A stretch of 64,000 nt of DNA from Leucobacter sp. Psy1. GTDB taxonomy: Bacteria; Actinomycetota; Actinomycetes; Actinomycetales; Microbacteriaceae. Location of the stretch: contig NZ_CP083692.1 of the NCBI RefSeq assembly GCF_020096995.1, forward strand, positions 1,426,001 through 1,490,000. The letters are read 5' to 3'. This document shows positions 49,458 to 58,349 of this stretch, one piece after another (positions within the stretch are counted from its first letter, which is position 1; every line of letters starts with the position of its first letter). Both the position numbers and the translations under genes were made by a program. The notes below the pieces were generated by a model, which had not been told where the DNA came from, ran no database searches, and was given only the letters and a program-made list of their open reading frames with translations.

Positions 49458-51047
49458 TCAGTGCCCCGCGCGCAGTAACCCTCCGGCTCGTCGCCCGGTC
49501 CAGGCTCCGGCCTCAACGACCCGCACCCCGTTGACGAACACGTCGCGCACCCCTGAGGGGTTTCGCATCGGGTCGGCGAAGGTGGCATGGTCGACGACGT
49601 CAGCTGGAGACAAGAGCACCAGGTCGGCGGCGTACCCTTCGAGCACGCGCCCACGCCCGCTCAAGCCGAACACTTCAGCGGGCAAAGCGGTCATGCGGCG
49701 AATCGCCTCCTGCAAGGTCAGCACCTGCTCTTCGGCGACGTAGCGCTGCAGTACCCGGGGGAACGAACCGAACGCCCGCGGGTGCGGCCGCCCACCGGTG
49801 CCGGCGGGCAGGCCGTCGGTGCCGATCATGGTCCGCGCATCGGCGAGGGCGGTGCGCACGTCCTCCTCGGCCATGGCGTGCACGATCATCGTCGCTTGCA
49901 GTTCTTCCTCGATGAGGATCCGCCCGACCGCTTCCACGGGTCGCAGCCCGGGCCGGTTCGCGATCGATGCGAGGGACTCGCCTTCGAAGCGGTGCGAACC
50001 GGTGCTGGCGATGACGACGTTCTGCCACCCCGCTTGCAGCGCGTAGTTCTCGAAGTCGAGCGACGCGTCGGCGATATCGCGGGCGGCACGCTCGAGCTCA
50101 GCGGTGGAGCCCAGGCGGCGGAGCAGCGCACCGGAGCCACCGTCGTGCATCCATGGCGGCAGCAGCGCCGACAGCATGGTGCTCGCGGCTGTGTACGGGT
50201 AGATGTCTTGGGCGATGGGCACCCAACTCGCGCGACGGTCCGCCAGGTAGTCGAGCGCCGTGCTCATCTCGCCTGCGCGCCGCAGATCCGCGAATTTCAG
50301 GTGCGAGACGTGGCAGCGCACACCTGCGGCCTCGGCGACGTCGACCGTCTCCTCGAGGCTTCGCAAGAGGAAGCGGCTCTCATTGCGCATGTGGCTTGAG
50401 TAGACCGCACCGCGGGGGAGTCGCCGTGCGAGCCGCACGACCTCAGGCGTTTCGCTGAAGACGTCCGGCGGATAGATGAGCCCGGTCGAGAGCCCCGCAA
50501 ATCCGTGCTCGAGCGCCTGATCGACCAGTCGCTCCATGGCCTGCAACTCGACCTCGTCAGGCTGACGGTTCTCGGTGCCCATCGCGGCGATCCGGAGCGT
50601 GTTGTGCCCGAGCAGCGTCGCAAAGTTCGTCACGAACTCGCCGCGACGCAGCTCCTGCAGGTACTCGCCGAAGCTGCGCCAGTCATGGCGGAAGCTCGTG
50701 AAGATGCGACGCACCAGCGACGCGTAGTCGTCCTCGAAGTCGGTGGCGTTCGGCGCGAGGCTGAACCCGCAGTTGCCGTTCACCTCGGTCGTGACGCCCT
50801 GCATGATCTTCGAGGTGTCGTCCTCGGTCATGAGCGGGGTGTGATCGCTGTGGGCGTGGGTGTCGATGAAGCCCGGGGTGAGCATGAGCCCATCGGCCTC
50901 GATGCTTGGGATCGCGCCCAAATGATCGAACGACCCCGGTGGGGCGATCCGCTCGATCCGACCGCCTGAGAGGAGTACGTCGTGCGGGCGGTCGCCAATG
51001 GTCTCGCCATCGGCAATGATGGCGCCCGCGATCAGGGTGGTGGTCAC
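49458..51047 (-). CDS. N-acyl-D-amino-acid deacylase (amidohydrolase family)
   Basis: 529 residues. DTHAHSDH (62-69) holds the metal-binding HxH of the amidohydrolase barrel; TEVNGNCGFS provides the conserved Cys ligand region of D-aminoacylases, SSHMRNE and HVSHLKF supply further His ligands, and DGLPAGTGGRPHPRAFGSFPR is the family's C-terminal signature. Hydrolyses N-acyl-D-amino acids to D-amino acid plus acid. Its start overlaps the stop of the truncated dsdA (ATGA), showing the two were one catabolic operon: release of a D-amino acid, then deamination. Confidence 0.9.
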   Translation of the reverse strand: MTTTLIAGAIIADGETIGDRPHDVLLSGGRIERIAPPGSFDHLGAIPSIEADGLMLTPGFIDTHAHSDHTPLMTEDDTSKIMQGVTTEVNGNCGFSLAPNATDFEDDYASLVRRIFTSFRHDWRSFGEYLQELRRGEFVTNFATLLGHNTLRIAAMGTENRQPDEVELQAMERLVDQALEHGFAGLSTGLIYPPDVFSETPEVVRLARRLPRGAVYSSHMRNESRFLLRSLEETVDVAEAAGVRCHVSHLKFADLRRAGEMSTALDYLADRRASWVPIAQDIYPYTAASTMLSALLPPWMHDGGSGALLRRLGSTAELERAARDIADASLDFENYALQAGWQNVVIASTGSHRFEGESLASIANRPGLRPVEAVGRILIEEELQATMIVHAMAEEDVRTALADARTMIGTDGLPAGTGGRPHPRAFGSFPRVLQRYVAEEQVLTLQEAIRRMTALPAEVFGLSGRGRVLEGYAADLVLLSPADVVDHATFADPMRNPSGVRDVFVNGVRVVEAGAWTGRRAGGLLRAGH

Positions 51048-51754
51048 AGCAGCTCCGCCTCCGTCGTGAATGCGTGGGTCAGTGCAGCGCCGTCAGTGAA
51101 GTACTGCACCATCTCCTCGTCGGGCACCATGCTGCCGCCGGTGAGCCACACCAGGTGCGTGGTGGTCGGGGCGTCGAGATCGGTAGGCAGTTTGCCCGCC
51201 TTGACTGCACGAGCGATCCGCCACGGGATCGTCAGCCCGGCCGTTGCTGAGGGTTCGACGGACACACCTTCGGTGTGTGTGAGCAGGCTCACGCCAGCGC
51301 GCATGACGTCGTCGTCGACGGTTGCGAAGCCGTCGACGAGGCCGCCGACGCGTTCGCCCACAAACCATGACGGGCGGGCGACCGCGAGTCCGTCGCCTGC
51401 GGTGCGACCGGTAAGCCCGATGTCTTGCACGCATATATCGCTGTGCAGTCCGCTGCGCACGCCGAACGTCATCGCGGGTACCTCGACCGGTTCCACGAAC
51501 ACGCAGAGCACGGCGTCCCCGAACTCCTGCTTCAACCCGTAGGTGACGCCGCTGGGTCCGCCACCCACACCGCACGGGAGCGACACCACGAGGCGGTAGT
51601 CTCGATCCACGACGATGCCCTGGTTTTTCAGCTGGGTGCGAAGCCTGCGTGCAGCTCCCGCGTAGCCCGCGAACAGGCTCCGCGAGTCTTCATCATCAAC
51701 GAAGTGCGTACGCGGGTCGCCCCCGGCAGGGGCGCGTCCGGCGGCCACGGCATC
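51044..51754 (-). pseudogene. dsdA: 5'-truncated D-serine ammonia-lyase
   Basis: About 236 codons equivalent to the C-terminal half of the intact dsdA at 55113-56456, with high similarity (for example HFVDDEDSRSLFAGYA, SLPCGVGGGPSGVTYGL, HLVWLTGGSMVPDEEM). Similarity begins at about 51754 (DAVAAGR). The first half, including the PLP-binding Lys (SVKARGG in the intact copy), is missing and the frame upstream is not dsdA-like. It therefore cannot be a functional enzyme. The breakpoint marks the edge of the segment carrying the lipoprotein and GmrSD genes. Confidence 0.88.
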
Positions 51755-51892
51755 CCGCGCAAATCTGGCTGCGGGGAAGTCGTTCGGACACGAGGCGGCG
51801 GAAGCCGAGGCGCTGTTTCTGGTGATTAAATTGCACACATGTCGTCTATTTGTATGTCTGCGGATATACTGTGCGCTAGGGGGGGGAGCGTT

Positions 51893-52573
51893 ATGGGTAT
51901 GCATCGAAACGTGATTTCGGTATCGGCGGCGGCCTCCGCGCTGATCCTCGCAGCTATGCTGTCCGCGTGTAGCAGTGGTGCGGCGACGACAGCTGGAGAA
52001 TCCGAGCCGTTCACGGATTGTGGCGCTTTGCTGGGATCGGTTGTCGAGCGAAATCGAATCGGTGATACGCACGGCGCAATCAACGCCGAAATGGATGCAC
52101 TGAGCGCCTCGTGCCCTGATGAGTACGATATCGCGACCGACTACTTCTCCGTACTGATCGAGGCGTCGAACAAGGGGCCGGAATTATGCGACTCTTGGGG
52201 TGACTACGCTCTCCGTCCGGAGGCGATCGAGCTTCTCGCGGCAGATGGAATGTGTTCGAGAGAGTCGCAGAAGACGCCCGATGAGCTGTGGCCAGAGGGT
52301 GCACTCGGATGGGATGAAGCGTCTGATTATGTGGGTGACATTCAGCTGGTGTGTGGTCCACTCGCGACAGTGCGGGGTGATGCCCAGGGGGTCTTCGTGA
52401 ACGTAGGGAAAGACTACCCTGACCCGCAGAGGTTTGCCTTCGTGATCTGGGGTGAGTGGTGGCTAGACCCGATCGAGGCGGGCGCCACGGTATGCGCGAG
52501 TGGACCGATTCATCTCTACAACGGTGTAGCTCAAATGGAACTTGTACATCCGTCCGAGCTTAAGGTTTGGTAA
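51893..52573 (+). CDS. Secreted OB-fold-like lipoprotein
   Basis: 226 residues from ATG 51893, with GGGGGGAG upstream; the earlier ATGs in frame have no ribosome site. Signal peptide with lipobox (MLSAC). The last 80 residues, from ASDYVGDIQLVCGPLATVR through FVNVGKDYPDPQRFAFVIWG to GVAQMELVHPSEL, have the pattern of an OB-fold domain common in secreted nucleic-acid-binding or unknown proteins. Several Cys pairs could form disulfides. Its location between the two dsdA copies, next to a restriction gene, suggests it came with the inserted segment. Confidence 0.7.
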   Translation: MGMHRNVISVSAAASALILAAMLSACSSGAATTAGESEPFTDCGALLGSVVERNRIGDTHGAINAEMDALSASCPDEYDIATDYFSVLIEASNKGPELCDSWGDYALRPEAIELLAADGMCSRESQKTPDELWPEGALGWDEASDYVGDIQLVCGPLATVRGDAQGVFVNVGKDYPDPQRFAFVIWGEWWLDPIEAGATVCASGPIHLYNGVAQMELVHPSELKVW

Positions 52574-52761
52574 TTGCACATTTCGAAGTTTTTTCTTGGA
52601 ACAGGAAGTTGGCCGAAACTACAGCGCTTCTGATCGAGAGCAGCGCAATGAAGCTGCTTTTCGGGCATCGGCTCGGGCCGTGGTCGAGCCCCGCGCAAGA
52701 TACGCTCGTGAGGAGTGAGCGTTACCGCTCTCACTGATGAGGATCGACGAGGGAGTCCGCT

Positions 52762-54825
52762 GTGAAAGCTGTAGATGCGAACTTGCTGGAGCTGCTGAAG
52801 AAGTGCGAGCGCTTCATCGTTCCGATCTATCAGCGTGTCTACTCGTGGGGCAACGACGAGTGCGAGCAGTTGTGGACTGATGTCGTCCGAGCCGGACGGA
52901 CTGCGGGCCTGAGCAATCACTTCACCGGGTCCATCGTGTACATCGAGTCGGACCATGGCAACATCGTCGCTCGTGAGCCCGATCTGTTGATCGATGGGCA
53001 GCAACGCGTGACGACCGTAACGCTCCTCCTGGCCGCGTTGGCGGCTCACCTTGACAGTCTGCCCGAGGAGGAACGGGAACCCGTCGAAGGCTTCGCACCT
53101 CAGAAAATTCGTGGGCTGTACCTGACGAACCCGTTCGAATCGGGAGACAAGTTCTTTAAGCTCACGCTCTCGAAACGGGACAAGGATGCCCTGAAGGCGG
53201 TGGTGAGGAATGCGCCCCTCCCGTCATCTGATTCGAGAGTGATCGATAACTACGAGTACTTCGTCGGGTTGCTGTCACGAGCGGACCACGCGACGGTCAT
53301 TGAGGTGTGCCGCGGCCTCGCGAAACTTGTGGTCGTTGACGTCAAGCTGGTTCGCGGAACAGATGATCCGCAGTTGGTCTTCGAATCGATGAATGCCACC
53401 GGCAAGAAGCTCTCCGAAGCCGATTTGATACGGAACTTCGTGTTGATGGACGTGCCCCAGGCCGAGCAGGAGCGCCTATACGAGGACTACTGGTTTCCGA
53501 TGGAGCGGTTGTTCCATGGGCCGAATGAGGCGCGCTTCGACGAGTTTGTTCGCCACTACCTCACGCTGAAGACGCGCAGCATTCCCCGTCTCGACGAGAT
53601 CTACGATGCGTTCAAGTCATACTCCGCGGAAGTCACTCCCACTCCTCAGGGCCGCCACGAACTCGTTGTGGATCTCAGTCGACACGCTGCCTGGTTTGCC
53701 GCGATGGCGCTGGGCACCGAGACCCACCCCGCGCTGGCGAAGCGGTTCGGAGAACTCGACCAGTTGGCCACGGTCGCGTATCCGTTCCAACTGCGACTTT
53801 ACGCAGCGTACATCGAAGGCGCGCTCACGAGCGAACAGTTCCTGGAGATACTCGACACGGTCATTGCTTACCTCTTCCGGCGGGCGGTGTGCAAGATACC
53901 GACGAACAGCCTCAACAAGACGTTCGCGACGCTCGCGTCAGTAATCGATACTCAGGACTATGTCGGAAGCGTCTCCGGGCGCCTGCTGACACTCCCGGAC
54001 TATCGACGGTTCCCCACCGATGAGGAATTCGCAGACGCGCTCAAGACCACGGACCTGTATCACCTAAAGCGTCGAGGGTACTTCTTCAGAACGATGGAGA
54101 ACTTCGACAGGAAAGAAGAGGTGTCGACGGCCGAGTACACCATCGAGCACATCATGCCTCAGAACGCGAACGACGCATGGCAGCAGGAGTTGGGCGAGGA
54201 CTGGCAAGCCGTGCACGATCGCTACCTGCATACACTCGGCAACCTCACGCTCACCGGATACAACCCCGAGTACTCCGATCGCCCTTTCTTGGAGAAGCGC
54301 GACATGGAGGGCGGCTTCCGCGAGAGCCCGCTGCGGCTGAACCAGGGCCTCGGACAACTCGTCAGCTGGAATGCGCGAGACATCGAGGAGCGCGCCGAGG
54401 CCCTCGCTCAGAAAGCGGTCAAGATTTGGGCGCGCCCGTCGTTGACCGAGTCGGAGATGAGCGACTACCGCCGCATGTTCAACGACTCCAACAGGTTCGA
54501 CTGGTCGCTCGCGCACGCGATCCTCTCGGTGCTTCCTGCGGGTCGGTGGACGAGCTACAACGCGCTCGCGGAGGCCGTCGGAACAGGTGCTCAGGCCATG
54601 GCGCGTCATCTCATGACCTGTGACCGATGTACAGCTCCCTATCGTGTGCTGACGTGGGACGGTCGCGTCGCGGGCGACTTCACCTGGGCAGACGGTAGAG
54701 ATCCTCGCGATCCGAATGAGCTGCTTCGGGCTGAGGGCGTGCACTTCGAGAACAGAGGGGCTGACGTCGAACAGCACCTCTCCTCTGCGGACCTCCTCGA
54801 CCTGGTGGGGGAGAGCCCCGCCTAA
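52762..54825 (+). CDS. GmrSD-type restriction endonuclease (DUF262-DUF1524) with ATL-like C-terminus
   Basis: 687 residues from GTG 52762 (GAGGGAG upstream). DUF262: IVPIYQRVYSW (19-29) and DGQQRVTT (78-85), the ParB-like NTPase motifs. DUF1524: EHIMPQNA (about 461) and HTLGNLTLTGYNPEYSDRPF, the His-Me finger nuclease. Residues about 585-687 add a winged helix related to alkyltransferase-like proteins (PAGRWTSYNALAEAVGT, HLMTCDRC, WDGRVAGDFTW). GmrS and GmrD are fused, as in SspE/BrxU relatives. Such enzymes cut phage DNA carrying modified bases. The ATL-like domain may help recognise modification. Confidence 0.9.
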   Translation: MKAVDANLLELLKKCERFIVPIYQRVYSWGNDECEQLWTDVVRAGRTAGLSNHFTGSIVYIESDHGNIVAREPDLLIDGQQRVTTVTLLLAALAAHLDSLPEEEREPVEGFAPQKIRGLYLTNPFESGDKFFKLTLSKRDKDALKAVVRNAPLPSSDSRVIDNYEYFVGLLSRADHATVIEVCRGLAKLVVVDVKLVRGTDDPQLVFESMNATGKKLSEADLIRNFVLMDVPQAEQERLYEDYWFPMERLFHGPNEARFDEFVRHYLTLKTRSIPRLDEIYDAFKSYSAEVTPTPQGRHELVVDLSRHAAWFAAMALGTETHPALAKRFGELDQLATVAYPFQLRLYAAYIEGALTSEQFLEILDTVIAYLFRRAVCKIPTNSLNKTFATLASVIDTQDYVGSVSGRLLTLPDYRRFPTDEEFADALKTTDLYHLKRRGYFFRTMENFDRKEEVSTAEYTIEHIMPQNANDAWQQELGEDWQAVHDRYLHTLGNLTLTGYNPEYSDRPFLEKRDMEGGFRESPLRLNQGLGQLVSWNARDIEERAEALAQKAVKIWARPSLTESEMSDYRRMFNDSNRFDWSLAHAILSVLPAGRWTSYNALAEAVGTGAQAMARHLMTCDRCTAPYRVLTWDGRVAGDFTWADGRDPRDPNELLRAEGVHFENRGADVEQHLSSADLLDLVGESPA

Positions 54826-54858
54826 CTTCTCAACTATGGGCTTCGAGTTTGGAGAAGT
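54825..54858 (+). terminator. Hairpin after the GmrSD gene
   Basis: ACTTCTC (54825-54831) pairs with GAGAAGT (54852-54858); AAC/GTT inside the loop can extend it. No T-run follows. The remaining 54859-55112 contains no gene or repeat that I can recognise. Confidence 0.4.
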
Positions 54859-55112
54859 GCTCTGCTGACGATTGCCGTCCGCGGAGCACAGGAGGCGAAG
54901 TTCTCGCAGGGAAGCCAAGCGCATGACGTGTGCGCTAGCTGAACCCGCCGATCGAGACACTTAGTACGCCGCTGGACTCAGCCAGACCACGCGGGCGAGA
55001 TCTCTCGCGTCACCGGGATCATCCGCAAGCAGCCCTGCCATTCGCAGGAGAACAGCCCTTTAACGATGTTCCGCATATGCGCTTTAAGTCACTGCGAAGT
55101 CGTCGGCGAGAC

Positions 55113-56456
55113 TCACGTGAGGAGTGCCGCGTCCGTGGTGAACGCGTCAGCGAGCCCAGCTCCCTCGCGCAGATACTGCGCCATCTCCTCCTCGGGCACC
55201 ATGCTCCCTCCGGTGAGCCACACCAGATGAGTGGTGGTCGACGAACCTAGCTCGGCAGGCAGTTGACCAGCCTGCACCCCGAGCGCGACCCGCCACGGCA
55301 CCGTCAGCCCGGCCGTCGCCGACGGCTCCACGGCAATGCCTTCCGTTCGCGAGAGCAGGCTCACTCCGGCGCGCATCACGTCGTCGTCCACGGTCGCGAA
55401 CCCGTCGATCAGACCGCCGATGCGTTCGCCCACGAACCGCGAGGGTCGGGCGACCGCCAGTCCGTCGGCTGCGGTGCGGCCGGAGAGCCCGATGTCTTGC
55501 ACGCAGATGTCGCTGTGCTTACCGGTGCGCACGCCGAGTGTCACCGCCGGAACCTCGACCGGCTCTACGAACACGCAGTGCACCGCGTCGCCGAACTCCT
55601 GCTTCAACCCGTAGGTGACCCCGCCGGGTCCACCACCCACACCGCAGGGGAGTGACACCACCAAACGGTGCTCCGTGTCGACCACGATCCCGGCTGCATC
55701 GAGCTGTGCACGGAGCCGACGTGCCGCTACCGCGTACCCCGCGAACAGGCTCCGCGAGTCCTCGTCATCGACGAAGTGTGTGCTCGGGTCGCTCTCGGCA
55801 GAAGCGCGACCAGCGGCCACCGCCTCGTCGAAAGGGCCCTCGTGCTCGATGACGGTCGCGCCGCGCTCCCGCAGCAGGTCCTTCTTCCACGCGCGCGCAT
55901 CGACGGACATGTGGACGTCGACCGCGAACCCGAGCGCAGCGCTCAAGATCCCGATCGACAGGCCCAGGTTGCCCGTCGACCCCACAACAACGCGATGCGA
56001 CTTCGCGAGCTCGAGAAACTCGGGGGAGTCGTACGTCTGCCAGTCATCGATCGGGAGGCCCGCCCGCGCCGCGACCTCCTCGGCGAACTCGAGCACCTCG
56101 TGGAAGCCGCCGCGCGCTTTCACGGAACCACTCACAGGGAGCGAGTCGTCTCGCTTCAGCAGGAGCGTTCCCGCAAGCGTCACCCCCAAGCCGTCGATCT
56201 CAGCTTGCGCGCGATCCGCGCGGACGAGCTCCGACTCGATGATGCCCCCACGGTCGGCGGTTTCCGGGTAGTGCGAGGCGAACCAAGGTGCGAACCGCGC
56301 GAATCGAGCCTCAGCGTCGTCAACGAGGTGCTCGTCGATTCCGGATCCCGCGATCACCTCGGCGGCCGACCCCAGATCGGCGCGCCACCAGGTGAGGGGG
56401 CGTCGCTGGGTCAGCGCATCGAGCACTGGGTCAGCTGCGGTGTTCTCGAGAGTCAT
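55113..56456 (-). CDS. dsdA: D-serine ammonia-lyase
   Basis: 447 residues from ATG 56456 (GGAG five bases before it). PLP-binding Lys113 in SGSVKARGG, glycine loop SLPCGVGGGPGG that holds the phosphate, and the DsdA-specific HFVDDEDSRSLFAGY. Converts D-serine to pyruvate and ammonia. It is the intact counterpart of the truncated copy at 51044-51754, and the length fits the family (about 440). Not operonic with a transporter here. Together with the deacylase it gives a D-amino-acid catabolism capacity. Confidence 0.93.
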   Translation of the reverse strand: MTLENTAADPVLDALTQRRPLTWWRADLGSAAEVIAGSGIDEHLVDDAEARFARFAPWFASHYPETADRGGIIESELVRADRAQAEIDGLGVTLAGTLLLKRDDSLPVSGSVKARGGFHEVLEFAEEVAARAGLPIDDWQTYDSPEFLELAKSHRVVVGSTGNLGLSIGILSAALGFAVDVHMSVDARAWKKDLLRERGATVIEHEGPFDEAVAAGRASAESDPSTHFVDDEDSRSLFAGYAVAARRLRAQLDAAGIVVDTEHRLVVSLPCGVGGGPGGVTYGLKQEFGDAVHCVFVEPVEVPAVTLGVRTGKHSDICVQDIGLSGRTAADGLAVARPSRFVGERIGGLIDGFATVDDDVMRAGVSLLSRTEGIAVEPSATAGLTVPWRVALGVQAGQLPAELGSSTTTHLVWLTGGSMVPEEEMAQYLREGAGLADAFTTDAALLT

Positions 56457-56562
56457 GTCTCCGGGCCTCCTTGCGGTCGATGAGCTCACTCCATCATGGC
56501 GCGTTTGGAGGGACGGTGAACAATCACGGCGCGCGTAACGGTCTCGGAGAGTTGGACCCCGC

Positions 56563-57186
56563 CTACGTGACCTTCTGCCAGCACTCCGCTTGCTCGTCTT
56601 CGGGGGTGTCCTCGTTGCTGATCTGCGGGCCCTCGTCCTTCTTCAGCCCCGCCGAGAACTCCTCGAACGTGGTGCTTTCGGGGAGCACCCCTGTGTCGAT
56701 GAGGCATTCGTAGACGGCTCGCTCGATCTCCTCGTGATTTTGCTCAGACCCGTCATCGTAGAGGTATGCGTAGATCTCATTGATGTACATGCTGGTCTTC
56801 TCGTAGCACTCGGTGTCTTGCTCGCGTTCTCGTTGCTGAGCCTCCTCATCCCCGGGTTCGCTGCCCTCGTTCACCTCGCTCTTGATGAGTACCTGAGTGC
56901 CCTCGTACACGAGTTCAACGTCCTGACCCGCGGCGATGAGGCACGCCTTGTACTGCTCGTTGGCTTCCTTCCAGTCCGTTTCGCTGAGCTCGCCCTTTTC
57001 CTGGACCTTCCTGAGGACTTGCTTCTGGAAGTCTGATTTGGCGTTCGCGAGTCCGTCATCGATGAGCTCTTGGAGCGTGTCGGTGCTCTCATCGACGCGC
57101 ATCTCGGTGTATCCGGAACATCCCGAGAGCAGGAGTGTGAACGGAAGAACGATTGCGAAGACAACGGCGGTAGGAAAGTACTTCAT
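56563..57186 (-). CDS. Lipoprotein, paralogue A of an adjacent pair
   Basis: 207 residues from ATG 57186 (GGAG upstream); signal with lipobox LLSGC. The mature part shares with the next gene the motif order LQELIDDGLANAKSDFQKQVL, SETDWKEANEQYKACL, VELVYEGTQVL and a Glu-rich C-terminus with single Cys residues (C-ECYEKTSMYINEIYAYL). About 40 percent identity by eye. Function unknown. Located downstream of an ABC exporter, so it may be an accessory or self-protection lipoprotein; this is speculation. Confidence 0.7.
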   Translation of the reverse strand: MKYFPTAVVFAIVLPFTLLLSGCSGYTEMRVDESTDTLQELIDDGLANAKSDFQKQVLRKVQEKGELSETDWKEANEQYKACLIAAGQDVELVYEGTQVLIKSEVNEGSEPGDEEAQQREREQDTECYEKTSMYINEIYAYLYDDGSEQNHEEIERAVYECLIDTGVLPESTTFEEFSAGLKKDEGPQISNEDTPEDEQAECWQKVT

Positions 57187-57230
57187 GGGGACTCCATTGG
57201 GGTAGTGAGGAGGCTGGAGGAGCGGGTGTC

Positions 57231-57851
57231 TCATGTGTTATCTGCCCAGCACTTCGCAATCGCTTCGTCTTCGGGTGATTCTTCATCAGACGGCTGCTCG
57301 TCCTCGTCGTAACCGGAACTTGCCTGGAACTCGTCGAACGTCGTGTCTTTCGGAATGAGGTCGTTCTTCACGAGGCAATCGAACACGGCACGCAGGGGGT
57401 CGCTGCCGTCAGCACCGGGCTGGTCACCGGCGAGGAATGAGTAGATTTCGTCGATGTACGCACTTGTCTTCTCAGAGCAGTCGATCGTGTCTCGGTCTCG
57501 CTTCTTCTGCGCCTCCTCGTCTTCTGCCTCATCAAGGTCCATGATCCACAGGACCTTTGACCCCTCGTACACAACGTCCATTTCATATCCCATGGCCGCC
57601 ATGCATTCTTTCTTCTGGTTGTTTGCCTCTTTCCAGTCCGCCTCGCTGATCTCGCCGGTCTCCTTGGCTTTCTCGAGAACTTCTCTCTGGAAATCTGACT
57701 GAGCGTTGGCGAGTCCCTCCTCGATCATCTGCGCGAGGGTCTCAGGCTCCTCTGGCGCGGGTTCCTCGGGTGAACCGCTGGTGCAGCCCGCGAGAAGCAG
57801 CGCGGTGAGCACGGCGAACGAAACAGGCAGTCGGGAAGAAGTGAGTTTCAT
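57231..57851 (-). CDS. Lipoprotein, paralogue B of an adjacent pair
   Basis: 206 residues from ATG 57851, with AGAAAGGA upstream; lipobox LLAGC. Shares LAQMIEEGLANAQSDFQREVL, SEADWKEANNQKKECM, DVVYEGSKVL and the IDEIYSFL helix with the following gene, evidence of tandem duplication. The C-terminal quarter is rich in Asp, Glu and Pro. The Cys positions are conserved between both copies. No known domain recognised. Confidence 0.7.
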   Translation of the reverse strand: MKLTSSRLPVSFAVLTALLLAGCTSGSPEEPAPEEPETLAQMIEEGLANAQSDFQREVLEKAKETGEISEADWKEANNQKKECMAAMGYEMDVVYEGSKVLWIMDLDEAEDEEAQKKRDRDTIDCSEKTSAYIDEIYSFLAGDQPGADGSDPLRAVFDCLVKNDLIPKDTTFDEFQASSGYDEDEQPSDEESPEDEAIAKCWADNT

Positions 57852-57956
57852 AGGAGATTCCTTTCTGGGGAGGGCCGGGTGGCCGCGCCGTTTGTTGGGC
57901 ACGACCACCCGGCAGACAGTGCGTTGAATGATGTACTTACCGGGTGCTTGCTCGGC

Positions 57957-58283
57957 TCACCAGATCATTGCTCGTTCGTAGGAGCGTGCGCCCTGCGTCC
58001 ACCTCACGGAGACCGCCTTGTTCCTTACATCGGCTCTCACGATTCGCTGCTTGCCGCCGATGACACGCCCGACTTCGGCGCGCGCCCACCCGCACATGTT
58101 CTTCGCGTAGGCGTAGCCAGCTGAACGGTCGAGTTTCCCTGCACACACCCTCGCCTCAGACGGCGCCGCCGTCGCGACCTGCGCCGCGGTCAGCCCCGTG
58201 AGGGCGAGGGCTCCGGTGAGCACGGCAGTCCCCAGCCGCCGCAGGCTCTTCTGCTTCGCAGTGGGTGCGAGTGTTCCAGTCAT
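57957..58283 (-). CDS. Small secreted cationic two-cysteine protein
   Basis: 108 residues from ATG 58283 (AGAAAGGA upstream). A long signal peptide with a basic start and hydrophobic core ends near residue 40 (VATAAPSEA). The predicted mature part, about 69 residues, is cationic, with two Cys 18 residues apart (VCAGKLDRSAGYAYAKNMC) and a basic/aromatic C-terminus (WTQGARSYERAMIW). No family recognised; it does not match lactococcin 972 motifs. Lying 66 bases downstream of an ABC exporter, it is a candidate secreted peptide or bacteriocin-like product. Confidence 0.65.
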   Translation of the reverse strand: MTGTLAPTAKQKSLRRLGTAVLTGALALTGLTAAQVATAAPSEARVCAGKLDRSAGYAYAKNMCGWARAEVGRVIGGKQRIVRADVRNKAVSVRWTQGARSYERAMIW

Positions 58284-58309
58284 GATGTGTTCCTTTCTGT
58301 GCGATGTGA

Positions 58310-58328
58310 CTCCGCCAGTGCAGCGGAG
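58310..58328 (-). promoter_or_regulatory. Small hairpin between exporter and secreted-protein genes
   Basis: CTCCGC and GCGGAG (58310-58315 and 58323-58328) flank a seven-base loop, 27 bases upstream of the small protein's start. It may attenuate or process the mRNA between exporter and peptide genes. No T-run follows. Confidence 0.35.
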
Positions 58329-58349
58329 CCCGACTGCCCCATTCGGTCT

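Noticed and set aside
49287-49478. 63-codon open frame between vsr and the deacylase gene
   Set aside because: No ribosome site, no coding bias and no recognisable motif; it partly overlaps the deacylase gene.
51755-51890. N-terminal part of the truncated dsdA frame as a genuine protein
   Set aside because: The open frame continues upstream to 52072 but is Arg/His/Ser-rich, has no DsdA similarity and overlaps the divergent lipoprotein gene.
57957-58283. Lactococcin 972-family bacteriocin
   Set aside because: Position next to an adaptor-ATPase-FtsX exporter is suggestive, but the mature sequence lacks the Gly/Ser/Tyr-rich, Trp-containing pattern of that family and has two Cys.
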